DNA from: an uncultured bacterium
GTDB taxonomy: Bacteria > Bacillota > Clostridia > Oscillospirales > Ruminococcaceae
Length of the DNA stretch: 64,000 nt
Reading direction: 5' to 3'
NCBI GenBank assembly: GCA_934875375.1
Contig: CAKXHL010000012.1
Coordinates: 286-64,285, forward strand
The position numbers and the translations under genes were made by a program. The first letter of the stretch is position 1. Every line of letters starts with the position of its first letter. Below are positions 15,817-24,261 of the stretch, in pieces. Under the pieces are notes generated by a model that was given only the letters and a program-made list of their open reading frames with translations, was not told the origin of the DNA and searched no databases.

Positions 15817-16100
15817 CTTTTTATCATGGTACCTATCCTCTTCCCTTTTGACCCCACCCTTACAAAGAACCTTTAAACAAAATTCCTGTTTATGATGGCC
15901 TCCTCTCCCTACCTGGCAAAGGCAGACTCGGTTTATATCATCCGGCCAGAAAATCTGCTTTTGGTATCAGCTGTTCAATCAGAAAGAAGTATCCCTATTT
16001 TTCTTTTCTCGATTCAAATCATTTTACGATTTTCAGAGAAAAACTGGGATACTGCTAAAACAAATTACAATGTCTTCCCGTCTGCTTCTCATGCACAATA
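15817..16100. other. Intergenic region, nothing recognised
   Basis: About 280 bases between two terminators (15816 and 16101). The longest frame (15892-16101) has no ribosome binding site, no family match and runs into a terminator. I see no RNA gene or regulatory element. Confidence 0.4.
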
Positions 16101-16129
16101 AAAAAACGAGGCGAATTGCCTCGTTTTTT
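16101..16129 (-). terminator. Terminator of the DUF4358-like gene
   Basis: AAAAAACGAGGC / GCCTCGTTTTTT arms with loop GAATT, just after the stop of the lipoprotein gene to its right. Confidence 0.8.
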
Positions 16130-16135
16130 ATTGCT

Positions 16136-16705
16136 TTAGAATGTAAAATGCTCGTCGAGGATCTTTTGCGCTTCCTCATAATTGTCACAAATTACCAAGA
16201 TTGCATAATCACCAGAAGTCAGAACCAAAGCATTTTTGGTGTTTTCATCATTGTTGTTAACCGGATAAAATTCAAACTCGGAAATGCGGTTCTGCTTTCT
16301 TTCTTCCAGTGAAGCTTTGACATCCTCTACTTTTCCCTCTTTGGCTTTTACTACCAGGATATCAAAGGCCTGCACATTAATCATCGACATTTCGCCCACA
16401 TAAGAATCTACATTTTCCGGGTCCACCATATAAAGATCCTTTAACATGGCGTCGTCAATCGGCGTTAAGCTTAAATCGCTGTATAGATCCTTCATTGCCG
16501 TCATGAAATCATCCATTGTTTTACCGTCTTTCATCCCTGTTCCGGCAGTGGCGGATTCCTCTTGGGAAGATTCTACAACAGAACTCGCGGCGGACTCTTC
16601 GTGAGAAGACAGGGAAGAACCTGCCTGAGAAGAAGCGGAATTACCACAGCCTGCCAAGGCCGCTGTCATCAGGGCTGCAAGAACAAATGCAAATACTCTT
16701 TTCAT
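16136..16705 (-). CDS. DUF4358-family lipoprotein
   Basis: The 189-residue protein has a lipoprotein signal peptide (lipobox LAGC) and a Ser/Glu-rich linker. The domain that follows contains MINVQAFDILVVKAKEGKVEDVKASLEERKQNRISEF and ALVLTSGDYAILVICDN, which fits DUF4358, a family found mainly in clostridia and of unknown function. It would be anchored outside the membrane. GGAG lies at a good distance before ATG 16705. It is monocistronic. Confidence 0.75.
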   Translation of the reverse strand: MKRVFAFVLAALMTAALAGCGNSASSQAGSSLSSHEESAASSVVESSQEESATAGTGMKDGKTMDDFMTAMKDLYSDLSLTPIDDAMLKDLYMVDPENVDSYVGEMSMINVQAFDILVVKAKEGKVEDVKASLEERKQNRISEFEFYPVNNNDENTKNALVLTSGDYAILVICDNYEEAQKILDEHFTF

Positions 16706-16789
16706 TTTTATCTCCTTTATTTTTTAGAGTCTGCCTTATAAGTAACCGTTTTTCGGCAGATTCATGCACGGAGACGAATTTTTAACAAA

Positions 16790-18178
16790 TTATTCATATT
16801 TTTCCTGCAATCCTTCTTCCGACTGTTTCGAAACCACCGCTTTTTTCTTCCAGCGGCCAGTAAAATAATAGATAATTGCCATGGTCATACCAATCAGCCA
16901 GCCGCCGCCATAGCTGAAAAAGATGTATTCTTTTCCAAACCAGTACGAAAACAAATAAGCCATCGGCAAACGGATAATCCACAAAGACAAAAGGCTGGTG
17001 ATCATAGGGAATACCATATCCCCAGCTCCGCGCAGCACCGACAGAACGGTATTCATTATCGCAAACAGCAGATAACAATACATAACCGGGCGCAGATAGT
17101 CCATTCCAGCTTCCACAACAGCGGCCTCCTGGCTGAACAGATGCATCATATTCGGCCCGCAGGTCAGCACCAGTACCATAGCGCCAATACCGCATAAAAC
17201 GCTCATCAGCATGGTCGCGCGCAATCCTTCCTTGACCCGGTGCATCTTTCCCGCACCGATATTTTGACCGACGAAGGTCGTCAATGCCATACCAAAGCTT
17301 TGCGCCGGGAAAAAGGCAAACATATCGATTTTGTTGGCACCATTAAAACCAGCCATAAAATCGGACCCATACCCGTTGACCAGGCTTTGCAGCGCCAGTG
17401 TGCCGACCGAAAAAAGCATCTGCTGCAATCCGGCAGGAAGACCGAGTTGGATGATTTTCTGAAACAGCCCTTTATCAAAGAAAAATTTCAACAAGCTCAC
17501 ATGAATGTACTCATATTTGCGGTTAATCAAAAAAATGCCTACAATCCAGGAAATTGCCTGGGCCAGGATGGTTGCGACCGCAACGCCTGCAACGCCCCAA
17601 TGAAACACTATGACAAATAAAAGATCCAATACAACATTTAGTCCGCAGGCAATGGCCAGCAGAAACAGCGGCGTTTTGCTGTCCCCCAGCGACTGCATAA
17701 TAGCACTGTTCAGATTGTAGCCCAAAGAAAAGATGGTTCCGGCAAAAATGATAATCATATATAGCCGGGCATCAAAAAAGGTATTGTCCGGTGTGTTAAT
17801 CAGCCGCAGCAATGGTCCGGACAAAAGAATCCCGATCACCGATATCGGCAGCGCCCCAACGATTCCGGTGGTATAAATGGTATCCACCGTGTCAGAAACT
17901 TTTTTCAGATCCCCAGCGCCGAAGTACTGCGAAATGATAACAGTCGCGCCATTGCCAATCCCCATAAACAGCGCCACCATCATATAGATGATTGGAAAAC
18001 CTGTTCCAACCGCCGCCAGTGCAGTTGTCCCCACATAGTTGCCGACTACGATGCTGTCCACCATGTTATACATTTGTTGCAGGACATTTCCCAACAGCAA
18101 AGGGATAGAAAAAGCCAAAATCAGCCGCATCGGGCTGTCTGCTGTCATATCCCCTCGAATCCCCTTTGATTCGCTCAT
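16790..18178 (-). CDS. MATE-family multidrug/Na+ antiporter
   Basis: The 462-residue protein has about twelve hydrophobic helices in two similar halves and the usual MATE start (ILAFSIPLLLGNVLQQMYNMVDSIVVGNYVGTTALAAVGTG). MATE pumps export drugs or metabolites in exchange for Na+ or H+. Its substrate is unknown. A promoter (18218-18246) and a 12-base palindrome (18193-18204) lie upstream, so it may be controlled by a local repressor, although no regulator gene is adjacent. Two further MATE proteins are at 29550 and 49753. Confidence 0.85.
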   Translation of the reverse strand: MSESKGIRGDMTADSPMRLILAFSIPLLLGNVLQQMYNMVDSIVVGNYVGTTALAAVGTGFPIIYMMVALFMGIGNGATVIISQYFGAGDLKKVSDTVDTIYTTGIVGALPISVIGILLSGPLLRLINTPDNTFFDARLYMIIIFAGTIFSLGYNLNSAIMQSLGDSKTPLFLLAIACGLNVVLDLLFVIVFHWGVAGVAVATILAQAISWIVGIFLINRKYEYIHVSLLKFFFDKGLFQKIIQLGLPAGLQQMLFSVGTLALQSLVNGYGSDFMAGFNGANKIDMFAFFPAQSFGMALTTFVGQNIGAGKMHRVKEGLRATMLMSVLCGIGAMVLVLTCGPNMMHLFSQEAAVVEAGMDYLRPVMYCYLLFAIMNTVLSVLRGAGDMVFPMITSLLSLWIIRLPMAYLFSYWFGKEYIFFSYGGGWLIGMTMAIIYYFTGRWKKKAVVSKQSEEGLQEKYE

Positions 18179-18192
18179 ACGACCCCTCCTTT

Positions 18193-18246
18193 TATAACGT
18201 TATAGGATGTTTATTGTATTATACGCTTTTTCTCCTTCAAATGCAA
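18193..18246 (-). promoter_or_regulatory. MATE gene promoter with downstream palindrome
   Basis: On the minus strand TTGCAT (18246-18241) and TATAAT (18223-18218), 17 bases apart, form a good promoter. TATAACGTTATA (18193-18204), a perfect 12-base palindrome, lies between the predicted start of transcription and the ribosome binding site, where a bound repressor would block elongation. Confidence 0.6.
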
Positions 18247-18312
18247 GACAGCCTTTGCATATTCTTTTTTCATCCCGCCCAAACTAGGGGCAAACCGAAA
18301 GGAGAGATCGAT

Positions 18313-18852
18313 ATGAAATTGGAAGGAAGCAAAACAGAAGCAAATCTGATCGCCGCATTAGCCGGAGAAAGTCAGGCTTCGGTAAAATATCAGCTGTACG
18401 CCAAAAAGGCACGGCAGGATGGATACGAAGAGATGGCGCAGATTTTTGAAACCACTGCCCGAAATGAAAAAGCGCATGCACAGCAATGGTATGAATACCT
18501 GCACGGCGGCCAAATGGCCGACACCAAGGAAAATCTGAAGCTTGCCGCATCCGGCGAGCATTACGAATGGAGTGACATGTATCCTTCCTTTGCCAAAACC
18601 GCTAAGGAAGAAGGATTTACGGAAATCGCAAAAAAAATGGAACTGATCGCCTCTATCGAAAAGGATCATGAGGAACGTTACCGCATGCTGGAACAAAATA
18701 TTCAGGATGGCACCGTATTCCGGAAAAATGACAAGGTTTCCTGGATCTGTCGCAACTGCGGCTATATCTATGAAGGCGAGACCGCACCGATGGTCTGTCC
18801 GGTCTGCAAGCACAAACAGTCCTTTTTTGAAGTGAAAAAACCGGGTTGCTAA
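18313..18852 (+). CDS. rbr: Rubrerythrin
   Basis: The 179-residue protein is a rubrerythrin, a non-haem di-iron peroxidase that protects anaerobes against hydrogen peroxide. The ferritin-like part carries the ligand motifs ESQASVKYQLYA, ETTARNEKAHAQQW and IEKDHEERYRML. A C-terminal rubredoxin-like domain has two CxxC knuckles (CRNC and CPVC). ATG 18313 follows AAAGGAGAG. The frame upstream to 18166 is a leader of the divergent region. It is monocistronic with a strong terminator. The iron sites and electron path appear intact. Confidence 0.93.
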   Translation: MKLEGSKTEANLIAALAGESQASVKYQLYAKKARQDGYEEMAQIFETTARNEKAHAQQWYEYLHGGQMADTKENLKLAASGEHYEWSDMYPSFAKTAKEEGFTEIAKKMELIASIEKDHEERYRMLEQNIQDGTVFRKNDKVSWICRNCGYIYEGETAPMVCPVCKHKQSFFEVKKPGC

Positions 18853-18870
18853 CCCCACATCCAAAATGAT

Positions 18871-18909
18871 AAAAAGGGGAGCGGCAGATTAACTGCCGCT
18901 CCCCTTTTT
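18871..18909. terminator. Bidirectional terminator
   Basis: A 17-base-pair perfect stem (18871-18887, 18893-18909, loop ATTAA) with A5 and T5 ends serves rubrerythrin and the converging methyltransferase remnant. Confidence 0.85.
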
Positions 18910-19640
18910 ATTTTTTCCTGGCCGCAATTATCAGCATCATCGGCCGCCGCATCTCGTCCTTCATGCCCGGCTGATCCCACATTTCTTCCGGTGGCTGCGG
19001 TTCTATCACCCGCTTAATTGAAAAACCGTTTTGCAAAAGCCCATCCAAATAAGTCGTCAGTGTTTTATGGTATTTGACCACTTTTTCTCCTAAAAAAATT
19101 GCCTGCCGCGGTCCTTCGTAATAATAATTGTCTACCGGGAAATGGAGAATTTCCCCATTGTCTGCATAAATCCAATCCTGAGAACCGTAGGCCGTAAACA
19201 CCGGATGCTCCACCGAAAAAACAAAATCTCCTCCGCATACCAGATAGGACGCAACCTTTTGCGCCACCTTTTCAAAAGATTCCACATAATGCAGCGCCAA
19301 CGAACTCAACACAATATCAAAGCTTTCCGGCGAAAAAACAATGTCTTCGATGGCGCACCGCTGATACTGCACCTGTGGAAATTTTGACTTTTCCCGCGCC
19401 ACCGACAACATTCTTTCGGAAAGGTCTATCCCCACAACGGAAGACGCCCCCTGCTCCGCCGCATACATGCAGTGCCAGCCATAGCCTCAGCCCAAATCCA
19501 ATACCCTTTTCCTCGCAAAATCCGGCAGCAGCTTTTTAAACGCGCCCCATTCCCCAGCACCGGACAATCCCTGCCTGGAACGGTTCACCTGGCTGTACTT
19601 TTCAAAAAAACACCGCATCATCATACCGATTTTCTTTCAT
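18908..19640 (-). pseudogene. SAM-dependent methyltransferase, disrupted by a frameshift and a nonsense codon
   Basis: The family begins at ATG 19640 (MKENRYDDAVFF), then shifts frame in a run of seven Ts, continues as EKYSQVNRSRQGLSGAGEWG, and meets a TGA inside SAM motif I, where DLG-stop-GYGWHC stands for the usual DLGCGYGWH. After that the 186-residue frame (VVGIDLSERML, SSLALHYVESF, GGDFVFSVEHPVFTA) is a normal class I methyltransferase of the YcgJ/UbiE-like kind. A protein starting at 19468 would lack the SAM-binding glycine loop. Two independent lesions suggest a true pseudogene. Confidence 0.75.
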
Positions 19641-19660
19641 ATGCTTCCTTTCCAATCTTT

Positions 19661-20503
19661 CTATTTTTCCAGTATCCGCTCCATCACAATCCGGCAGGAC
19701 CGGTCATGCACAAAACCGTCCCGTTCCAACTCAGCACGGATTTTTTCATTTTGCGGCGGATAGGATACCGTCACCGCCGGCAGCCCCTGTCTTTGCGTGT
19801 ATGCCTTTGCAAATTGCAGGCACCGGCGGCCGTCTCCACCGTACATGGCTATATGCAACCCTCGCTGCCGCAGCATGCGGGCACCAATCACAACAAAGTT
19901 ATACTGTGCGTCTGCGAAAACCATTCCCTGCTCCCATACATAACGCCAAGTCTCTTCCCCGCAGCGAAAAAAAGTATTATTCATCACGATAAAGTCTTCC
20001 ATTTCCCAGCGGCCGCTTTCTAAAAGCGTCCGGGCCAAACGATAATCCGTAACCGGCATAAAGCCCCTCGGCAAATAAAGCTCTCTGGCAGGAATTTTTG
20101 CCGTAGCACCGATGTAGGTTCCCGCAAGCGAAAGGCCAAACCGTTCCGCCAGTCCCCGGCTGCGGACATTTTTGGTGCCAGTAAACATCCGGACAGCCGG
20201 GCATCCCAGTTGTTGCGCTTCCTTCAGCCAGCGGTTGTAAATGGCCTTTCCTACGCCCTGCCCCTGCCAGTCCGGGCGCACCCGCAGCGTCTCCAACCAA
20301 CCGGACCCATCCGGCAACAGCGATAGTTTTCCAATCCCTACCGGTTCGTCGCCTGACAAAACCAGCGTCAGCTCCCCTTTTGTCTGATTCAAAAAATAAT
20401 CGCTGTTATCCCGCAAATAACAGCTGTTGGGTAGTGTTTCCTCTTCTACACACACCGCTTCTCCTATATTTCCCCAATTCACCTTTTGTAGCGTATATTC
20501 CAT
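19661..20503 (-). CDS. GNAT-family acetyltransferase with C-terminal extension
   Basis: The first half of this 280-residue protein is a GNAT domain: GIGKLSLLPDGSGWLETLRVRPDWQGQGVGKAIYNRWLKEA, with the acetyl-CoA loop WQGQGVG. The C-terminal 130 residues (IVMNNTFFRCGEETWRYVWEQGMVFA, VVIGARMLRQRGLHIAMYGGDGRRCLQFA) form a second domain that I cannot name. The substrate is unknown. It is transcribed in the same direction as the broken methyltransferase, 20 bases upstream of it, and the two may have formed one operon. Confidence 0.75.
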   Translation of the reverse strand: MEYTLQKVNWGNIGEAVCVEEETLPNSCYLRDNSDYFLNQTKGELTLVLSGDEPVGIGKLSLLPDGSGWLETLRVRPDWQGQGVGKAIYNRWLKEAQQLGCPAVRMFTGTKNVRSRGLAERFGLSLAGTYIGATAKIPARELYLPRGFMPVTDYRLARTLLESGRWEMEDFIVMNNTFFRCGEETWRYVWEQGMVFADAQYNFVVIGARMLRQRGLHIAMYGGDGRRCLQFAKAYTQRQGLPAVTVSYPPQNEKIRAELERDGFVHDRSCRIVMERILEK

Positions 20504-20781
20504 TTGAAAATCTCCCTTTCGCTTTTTTTAATTATACCATACGTTTCGCCTGTATATGGCATTCTTTTGCCCCTTTTTACTGCCTTGCCTGTTCAAAACT
20601 CTGTTTTCACTGTATTTTATCCTTTTTATGACATGGTTTTTTCGTAGAGAATGGAACGCTGGTCCGGCTTTGAGTCTGCCTCATCCAAAAAAAGCGCAAG
20701 ATTTCTGTTATATTTTCCTATAAATTATATGTATCGTGCAAAATAATACAGGTTTTTCTACAAAATATTTGACTTTTTTCG
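20504..20781. other. Divergent intergenic region
   Basis: The gap between the GNAT gene and the btpA operon is about 360 bases with its promoter part. Apart from that promoter I see AT-rich sequence and no gene, RNA or clear operator. Confidence 0.4.
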
Positions 20782-20810
20782 TTGTGATAACCCTTTTCAA
20801 ATGATATACT
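20782..20810 (+). promoter_or_regulatory. Promoter of the btpA-kinase-isomerase operon
   Basis: TTGTGA (20782-20787) and TATACT (20805-20810), spacer 17, 57 bases before ATG 20867. The untranslated region contains GTCTGTTGGCAGGCC, able to form a small hairpin. Confidence 0.55.
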
Positions 20811-20866
20811 TTTGAATGTAAGGTCTGTTGGCAGGCCTTGCAAATTCTACAAGACGGAGGAATCTT

Positions 20867-21670
20867 ATGAGCTGGTCAACCGAATTGTTTCAAACTTCCA
20901 AGCCGATTATCGGGCTTTTGCATCTGGACCCTCTGCCCGGAGATCCTTTCTACAAGGGTTCTATGGAGCAAATCATAGAAAATGCAACACACGACTTAAA
21001 GGCGCTGCAAAATGGCGGCGTAGACGGCGTGCTGATGACCAATGAATTCAGCGGCCCCTTTTTCACCGATACGCCCAAACCGGTATTCGGAGCCATGTGC
21101 CGTGTTTTCGGCGAGATCCGCCATCTGTTTACGGTTCCATACGGAGTGGAAACCATCGCTGACGGCGAGGGTTGTGTGGAAATCTGCGCCGCTACCGGCG
21201 CTTCCTTTACCCGCTGCCTGTTCACCGGCGCTTGGGCTGGCGATACCGGCCTGCAACAGCGTAACATCGCCCGTACCCTGCGTCTTCGCCGGGAATTGGA
21301 TTTGGACGATCTGAAGCTGTGTTACTTTATCAATGGCGAGGGTACTACCCCCATGGACTGCCGCCCGCTGGCACAAAAGGCCAAATCTTTGCTGAACGGA
21401 TGCCATGCAGAGTGTCTGGTCGTTTCCGGACCCGGACCGGGCAGTCAGCCTGACGTTTCCCAGATTGTCGAAGTCAAACAGGTCGCCGGGGACACCCCCG
21501 TTTTCTGTGGCACCGGCTGTAATGAAACGAACTGCGACGCCATTCTTGCCGCGGCAGACGGCGCTTTTGTCGGGTCTGCCTTTAAAAAAGATGGTGTTTT
21601 CACCGGCCGTATTGATGAAGAGCGAGTTGCCCGCTTTATGCAAAAGGCGAAAGCCCTGCGAAAGGACTGA
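20867..21670 (+). CDS. BtpA/SgcQ-family TIM-barrel protein
   Basis: The 267-residue product belongs to the BtpA family, named after a cyanobacterial photosystem I factor; in other bacteria members (SgcQ) sit in carbohydrate operons. Visible landmarks are IGLLHLDPLPGDP at the first strand, GGVDGVLMTNEFSGPF, and LVVSGPGPGSQPD and GTGCNETNCDAILAAADGAFVGSAFKKDG, the phosphate-binding end of a TIM barrel. ATG 20867 follows ACGGAGGAA. It is the first gene of a tight operon with a kinase (four bases on) and an isomerase, so a role in sugar or nucleoside breakdown is more likely than one in photosynthesis. The reaction is not known. Confidence 0.8.
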   Translation: MSWSTELFQTSKPIIGLLHLDPLPGDPFYKGSMEQIIENATHDLKALQNGGVDGVLMTNEFSGPFFTDTPKPVFGAMCRVFGEIRHLFTVPYGVETIADGEGCVEICAATGASFTRCLFTGAWAGDTGLQQRNIARTLRLRRELDLDDLKLCYFINGEGTTPMDCRPLAQKAKSLLNGCHAECLVVSGPGPGSQPDVSQIVEVKQVAGDTPVFCGTGCNETNCDAILAAADGAFVGSAFKKDGVFTGRIDEERVARFMQKAKALRKD

Positions 21671-21674
21671 TTTT

Positions 21675-23192
21675 GTGGACAGAAAAAAACGCTGCTTTAT
21701 GGGCATCGATGTGGGAACCTATGAAAGCAAGGGCGTTTTGATCGACTCAGACTGCCGCATTATCTGTCAAGCTTCGCAAAAGCATGGGCTGGAAAATCCG
21801 CAGCCCGGCTGGTACGAGCACGACGCAGAAGAAGTTTGGTGGAAGGACGTCTGCAAAATCTCCCTCCAGCTGCTAGAACAGTCCGGCCTGAATCCGGCTG
21901 AAATTGAGTGCGTTGGCCTGTCCGCCCTGGGGTGCGATTGCGTCCCGGTGGATGAAGAATGCCTCCCTTTGTGCAAGGCCATTTTGTACGGCATTGATTC
22001 CCGTGCGCAGGAAGAAATCGAAGAAATCAAGGCCTGTTACGGGGAACGTTTTCCGCAGGTCTTTTCCCATCCGCTGGTATCCTCCAGCATTTCGCCCAAG
22101 ATTCTCTGGATCAAAAAACATTTGCCGGATGTTTACTGCAAAACCTATAAATTTCTTACCGCTTCCTCCTTTTTAACTGCTAAAATGACCGGCCGCTACT
22201 GTATCGACAAATACCTCAGCGGCTCGTTTGCGCCATTGTATGACGAAAATGGTGTGAACGAAGCGGAATGCGGCCTGTTCTGTCGGCCAGATCAACTGGC
22301 AGAAATTACGCTTGCCACAGACATTGTCGGCACGGTAACGCCCCAAGCTGCCGCCTGTACCGGCCTGTTGCCAGGTACCAAAGTGCTCACCGGCACCGGG
22401 GATTCCGGGGCGGAATCGGTTTCCTGCGGCGTTTTCACGCCTGGCACCATCATGATTCAGCTGGGCTCCACCTGCTTTTTCATCTATAATACCGACCGCT
22501 CCTCCGCTGACAGCCGCATCCGGCCGGGCCCTTATCTGATTCCCGGCACCTACTGTGTGGCAGCAGGTACCAATAACGGCGGCACCCTGACCAAATGGTA
22601 CCGGGATCAGCTGTTTCCGGTGTTGTTGGCGAAAGAAGAGGCGGGAGGTGAAAACGCCTACGCTGCCATGGCAAAAATCGCCGCGTCAGCTCCCGCAGGC
22701 AGCGACGGGCTGTTTACATTACCTTATTTCGCCGGGGAACGCACCCCCATCAACGACCCCCAGGCCCGCGGCATAATCTTTGGCCTGCACTCCCGCCATA
22801 CCAGAGTGCACCTGTACCGGTCAGCGTTAGAAGGGATCGGATATTCCATCGCCCAGCATTTTGACCTTCTGGAGCAAAACCAGCTGCCGGTAAAGAAAAT
22901 CATGGCAGTGGGCGGCGGAACCAAAAACCCACTGTGGCTGCAGATTATCGCCGACATGCTGGACCGGGAGATTCTCGTGCCGGAGGTAACCATCGGCGCC
23001 TGTTACGGCGACGCGATTTTATGCGCCCTTTCCTGCGGCTGCTATGACAATTTTGCGGCCCTTGGTCAAAAAATCAAGGTGGCCCAAACCATCCGGCCCA
23101 TTCCGGAAAACCACGCCGTTTACCAAAAGGGGAAACCGATATTTCAGGCACTATACGATACCACCAAAGAGCTGATGCATCAATCCTTGTAA
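21675..23192 (+). CDS. FGGY-family carbohydrate kinase
   Basis: The 505-residue protein is a sugar kinase of the FGGY (xylulokinase/glycerol kinase) family. The phosphate-1 motif GIDVGTYESKGVLID is at the N-terminus, TGTGDSGAESVSCGVF in the middle, FAGERTPINDP after it, and the adenosine motif KKIMAVGGGTKNPLWLQIIADML near the end. The start is likely GTG 21675, four bases after the btpA stop, with AAAGGA upstream; ATG 21699 is the alternative. It should phosphorylate the sugar that the two neighbours process. The exact substrate cannot be named. Confidence 0.85.
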   Translation: MDRKKRCFMGIDVGTYESKGVLIDSDCRIICQASQKHGLENPQPGWYEHDAEEVWWKDVCKISLQLLEQSGLNPAEIECVGLSALGCDCVPVDEECLPLCKAILYGIDSRAQEEIEEIKACYGERFPQVFSHPLVSSSISPKILWIKKHLPDVYCKTYKFLTASSFLTAKMTGRYCIDKYLSGSFAPLYDENGVNEAECGLFCRPDQLAEITLATDIVGTVTPQAAACTGLLPGTKVLTGTGDSGAESVSCGVFTPGTIMIQLGSTCFFIYNTDRSSADSRIRPGPYLIPGTYCVAAGTNNGGTLTKWYRDQLFPVLLAKEEAGGENAYAAMAKIAASAPAGSDGLFTLPYFAGERTPINDPQARGIIFGLHSRHTRVHLYRSALEGIGYSIAQHFDLLEQNQLPVKKIMAVGGGTKNPLWLQIIADMLDREILVPEVTIGACYGDAILCALSCGCYDNFAALGQKIKVAQTIRPIPENHAVYQKGKPIFQALYDTTKELMHQSL

Positions 23193-23214
23193 CTTTTGCA
23201 AAGGAGGTACTTTT

Positions 23215-24045
23215 GTGAAAATCCAGAAGAGGCAGATTGCCGGAATGAACCTGGTTTATAAATTTTATTCCTTTGACTACTTTCTCGACGCGATGGAGCG
23301 GTTGGGATATGAGTCAATCGAGCTGTTGCCCAACGCACCTCATTTCTATGTACCAGACCTTTCTGCAAGCGATATGTCTGCCATTCGCCAGAAAATTCAC
23401 GACCATCACCTGACAACCATCTGTTATACTCCGAATCAATGCAGCTATCCGGTTAATATTTCTTATAACAGCGAAGTAGGGCGCCGCCGTTCCATTCAAA
23501 GCCTGACCCGTCAAATCGAGGTCTGCTCCTACTTGGGCAGCGGCCAAATGCTTTTAACTTCCGGTTACGGATATTTTGACGAGCCAAAGGAACAAGCTTG
23601 GGCGCGGATGGTCGATAGCTTGGGTCAGCTTTCCCGCAAAGCCGAAAAAGAGGGCGTGGTGCTGGTGCTGGAACCGATTCGCACCGATGAAACCAATCTG
23701 GTCACTGATCTGCCCAGTTTAAAAAGAGCCATTCGGGAAGTGGATTCTCCCAATTTAAAAGGAATGCTGGACACCAGCCCCATGTACTATGCCGGAGAAT
23801 CCATTGCCCAGTATGCCCAGGAATTGGGCGACGATCTGTGGCATATTCACCTGATCGACGGCCGTCCTGCCGGGCATCTTGCCTGGGGTGATGGTATTTT
23901 CCCGTTGGACCAGTATATGCGTGAAATCGAGCAGGCGGGATATAGCCGATATATGACGCTGGAATTGACTTCTGCCGAATATTATAACAACCCCAACCCC
24001 GCTATGGAACAATCCATGAATGCCCTGCGCCCGTATCTGGAATAG
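23215..24045 (+). CDS. Sugar phosphate isomerase/epimerase (TIM barrel)
   Basis: The 276-residue protein has the xylose isomerase-like/AP endonuclease 2 fold, with metal ligands expected in VLVLEPIRTDETN (Glu), GMLDTSP (Asp), WHIHLIDGRPAGHLAWGDG (His and Asp) and YMTLELTS (Glu). Such enzymes isomerise or epimerise ketoses and their phosphates. GTG 23215 follows a perfect AAAGGAGG. It is the last gene of the btpA-kinase operon, 22 bases after the kinase. No transporter is encoded here, so the substrate must be imported by a distant system or made inside the cell. Confidence 0.85.
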   Translation: MKIQKRQIAGMNLVYKFYSFDYFLDAMERLGYESIELLPNAPHFYVPDLSASDMSAIRQKIHDHHLTTICYTPNQCSYPVNISYNSEVGRRRSIQSLTRQIEVCSYLGSGQMLLTSGYGYFDEPKEQAWARMVDSLGQLSRKAEKEGVVLVLEPIRTDETNLVTDLPSLKRAIREVDSPNLKGMLDTSPMYYAGESIAQYAQELGDDLWHIHLIDGRPAGHLAWGDGIFPLDQYMREIEQAGYSRYMTLELTSAEYYNNPNPAMEQSMNALRPYLE

Positions 24046-24221
24046 AAGGCGCCAATCCTTCCGTTGCTATGCCTGGTTCCGGTTTCCGTCAAAAACGGCG
24101 CTCCGTCTGATTTTGCAAAAACAGAAGCGATATTCTTTTTTCTTTGCACCCGCCGGGGTGGGACAAATGCCGCTGTTATGGAACTTTTTCCCAATTCAGG
24201 TTAGTATTATCGTTTTCTTTG

Positions 24222-24258
24222 AAAAAAGCGAACCGGAATATCCCGGTTCGCCTTTTTT
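24222..24258. terminator. Bidirectional terminator between convergent operons
   Basis: AAAAAAGCGAACCGG pairs with CCGGTTCGCCTTTTTT (one bulged C). It lies just outside the stop of the DUF1015 gene and some 180 bases after the isomerase gene. The stretch 24046-24221 shows nothing else. Confidence 0.8.
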
Positions 24259-24261
24259 CCG

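Noticed and set aside
19480..19500. TGA inside the SAM motif of the methyltransferase at the usual Cys position, which might be selenocysteine
   Set aside because: A second, independent frameshift lies upstream in the T7 run, and I see no convincing SECIS-like hairpin directly after the TGA. A nonsense mutation is simpler.
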